Assembly (NCBI GenBank): GCA_009746045.1
Contig: RPFO01000296.1
Location: forward strand, 2,703,677 to 2,767,676
Source: Mesostigma viride
Taxonomy: Eukaryota; Streptophyta; Mesostigmatophyceae; Mesostigmatales; Mesostigmataceae
Direction: 5' to 3'
Length of the DNA: 64,000 nucleotides
Shown: positions 62,840 to 64,000 of the stretch, in pieces
Layout: each line of letters opens with the position of its first letter
Numbering within the stretch: the first letter of the stretch is position 1
The notes under the pieces: model-generated
What the model was told of the DNA's origin: nothing
Seen by the model: only the letters and a program-made list of their open reading frames with translations
Database searches by the model: none
Made by a program: the position numbers and the translations under genes

Positions 62840-63947
62840 TTGGGCTCCGTCACTCAGTCGTGGGCGGAAAGCTGCCGGCTCCTGCCCCTTTTGGCAACGG
62901 CAGCGCCTGACCTCCTGGACCCCAGCAGCCCTTTGCCCTTCGTCACCGCCATCCAGGAGGCCTATGCTGAGATCCAGCAGGCCTGTTCTCCCGTCCGTGC
63001 CGCTCAGGCGGTACAGCGCCACCTCCCTCGCGGCACTCCCTCGGTCGCCTCCGTTCAATCTCCCGCCGCATTCCCTGCTCGCGTCATCGATAAACACCAG
63101 AAAACCTACGCGGGTATTCTGCACACGGCTGATTGGATTGCTCTTTTCGCGGACCTCAACGCCCAGGGACGTGCGTGGCTGTTCTCGCTTTCCTTGCGGA
63201 GTGTGGGCTCGGCGTACCTTCGTGCTCTTCCCATGGCCCCCCATTCGCCTTGGCTCCCAGCCACTACTCGGTGGCGCTCCGGCACCAGCTATTTGCCCCG
63301 CAGCCTCTTGTTCCGGCCGGGCGGCCTTGTGGTAGCTGTGGGCAGCCGCTGGATCCCACGGGGACTCACTACCTTGCCTGCATGGGGGCCAACAGAATCA
63401 GAATTGGTATTTGTATTTGCACACTGTCCTCCTGACGGTGGTGCTCGCCATGATTCGGTCGGTTTTCCCCCACGCGAACATCCGGTCCGAGGATGCGGAT
63501 GGCGCTGCCTTCTATTCCCCCAACCACCGGCCTGACATCGTGGTGCTGGACTTTGAGGGGGGTGGCCGGCATCTGCTTATTGACGTTTCGGTGGCGCGGC
63601 CCTTGGCTCTTAGCCACGTGGCTGGGGCCTCCCTCACGGCAGGTTACACGGCGGACCGGGCGGAGCGGGCCAAGCTCCTGGCCTACGGCGACGTCGGGCA
63701 CCATCGTGTGGTGCCCTTTGTCCTGGAGGAGTTTGGGGCCATGGGGCCCCTGACCTCCGCCTTCTTCAAGGAGTGTTGCCGGCTCCGGGAGGACCGGCTG
63801 GACCTGGAGGGCCAGCGGGCCCCATGGTCGGCGCGGACCTGGACGTCATATTGGCGTCAGCGCTTGTCGGTGGCGCTGACTCGGGCCATGGCTGACATCA
63901 TGCTCCGCCGTACGCGGGCTGATTTTGCGGTGCAGCAGGGCTATTAG
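62840..63947 (+). pseudogene. LINE pol C-terminal remnant with Cys/His and endonuclease-like motif
   Basis: Three successive frames encode one protein: NAQGRAWLFSLSLRSVGSAY to about 63240, then HYSVALRHQLF…PCGSCGQPLDPTGTHYLACM to about 63400, then RSVFPHANIR…HRPDIVVLDFEGGGRHLLID and so on to a TAG at 63947. A LRHRL…C..CG..LD..G.H.L.C segment followed by RPD…(I/L)D is typical of the C-terminus of non-LTR reverse transcriptases of algae and others; the PD…D part may be a restriction-like endonuclease motif. The 5' part including RT is absent. The two frame changes could be decay or sequence errors. Confidence 0.65.
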
Positions 63948-64000
63948 GTTCCTCCCGTTAGGAGTTTCCATTGGTCTTATCGTAGTATAGAGCTTTGACA

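Overview
This is a eukaryotic nuclear window that is almost entirely a nest of transposable elements. Spliceosomal introns (gtaag/gtgag…cag), a gene related to the plant root-cap family (PF06830), an LTR primer-binding site close to the plant initiator-Met form (TGGTATC…), and PAT/Ngaro-like tyrosine-recombinase retroelements all point to Viridiplantae. A green or streptophyte alga seems most likely. No species can be named from sequence alone.

Layout. A root-cap-like secreted-protein gene occupies 50-3004, with a 441-bp MITE in an intron. About 155 bp after its stop codon a Ty3/gypsy chromovirus is inserted (3161-59127). Its LTRs are nearly identical (3 substitutions and 3 small indels by eye) and its 5-bp target duplication TTGCT is perfect. 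Its own genes are an upstream small ORF with an RNase H1 N-terminal (hybrid-binding/viroplasmin) domain, gag, protease, RT-RNase H-integrase-chromodomain, and an unrecognised third ORF before the 3' LTR. They are spread over 56 kb because two DNA transposons sit inside them: a CACTA element in gag (6724-10379, TA duplicated) and a 40.96-kb TIR element in the first part of RT (12000-52962).

The 41-kb element is the main object of interest. After subtracting its own passengers it is about 16 kb. It has about 65-bp TIRs, a small leftward gene, a leftward four-exon DDE-type transposase of about 1029 aa (all introns phase 0), and a rightward gene of ten or more exons encoding a large SP/KE-rich protein of unknown function. 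At least 28 copies of an imperfect 22-bp palindrome (half-site GGGTCTCGCTGCAG) lie between 13677 and 51962, in the introns, promoter regions and spacers of this element, and I saw none elsewhere in the window. Its passengers are a Ty1/copia element (16730-23531, identical LTRs, TSD GGCGC, protease-like domain after integrase), an L1-like ORF1 (24814-26193), a PAT/Ngaro-like tyrosine-recombinase retroelement (28020-39252), a 2-kb non-autonomous relative of the same architecture (41987-43984), and several simple-sequence or minisatellite arrays.

The right flank (59128-64000) holds a 2.3-kb TTAA-duplicating non-autonomous DNA transposon and two decayed LINE fragments on opposite strands.

Several genes carry single-base frame breaks at G or C homopolymers although their LTRs are nearly identical. 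Some of these may be consensus errors of a long-read assembly rather than real decay. Three long ORFs (transposase, chromovirus pol, tyrosine-recombinase pol) are intact apart from transposon insertions.
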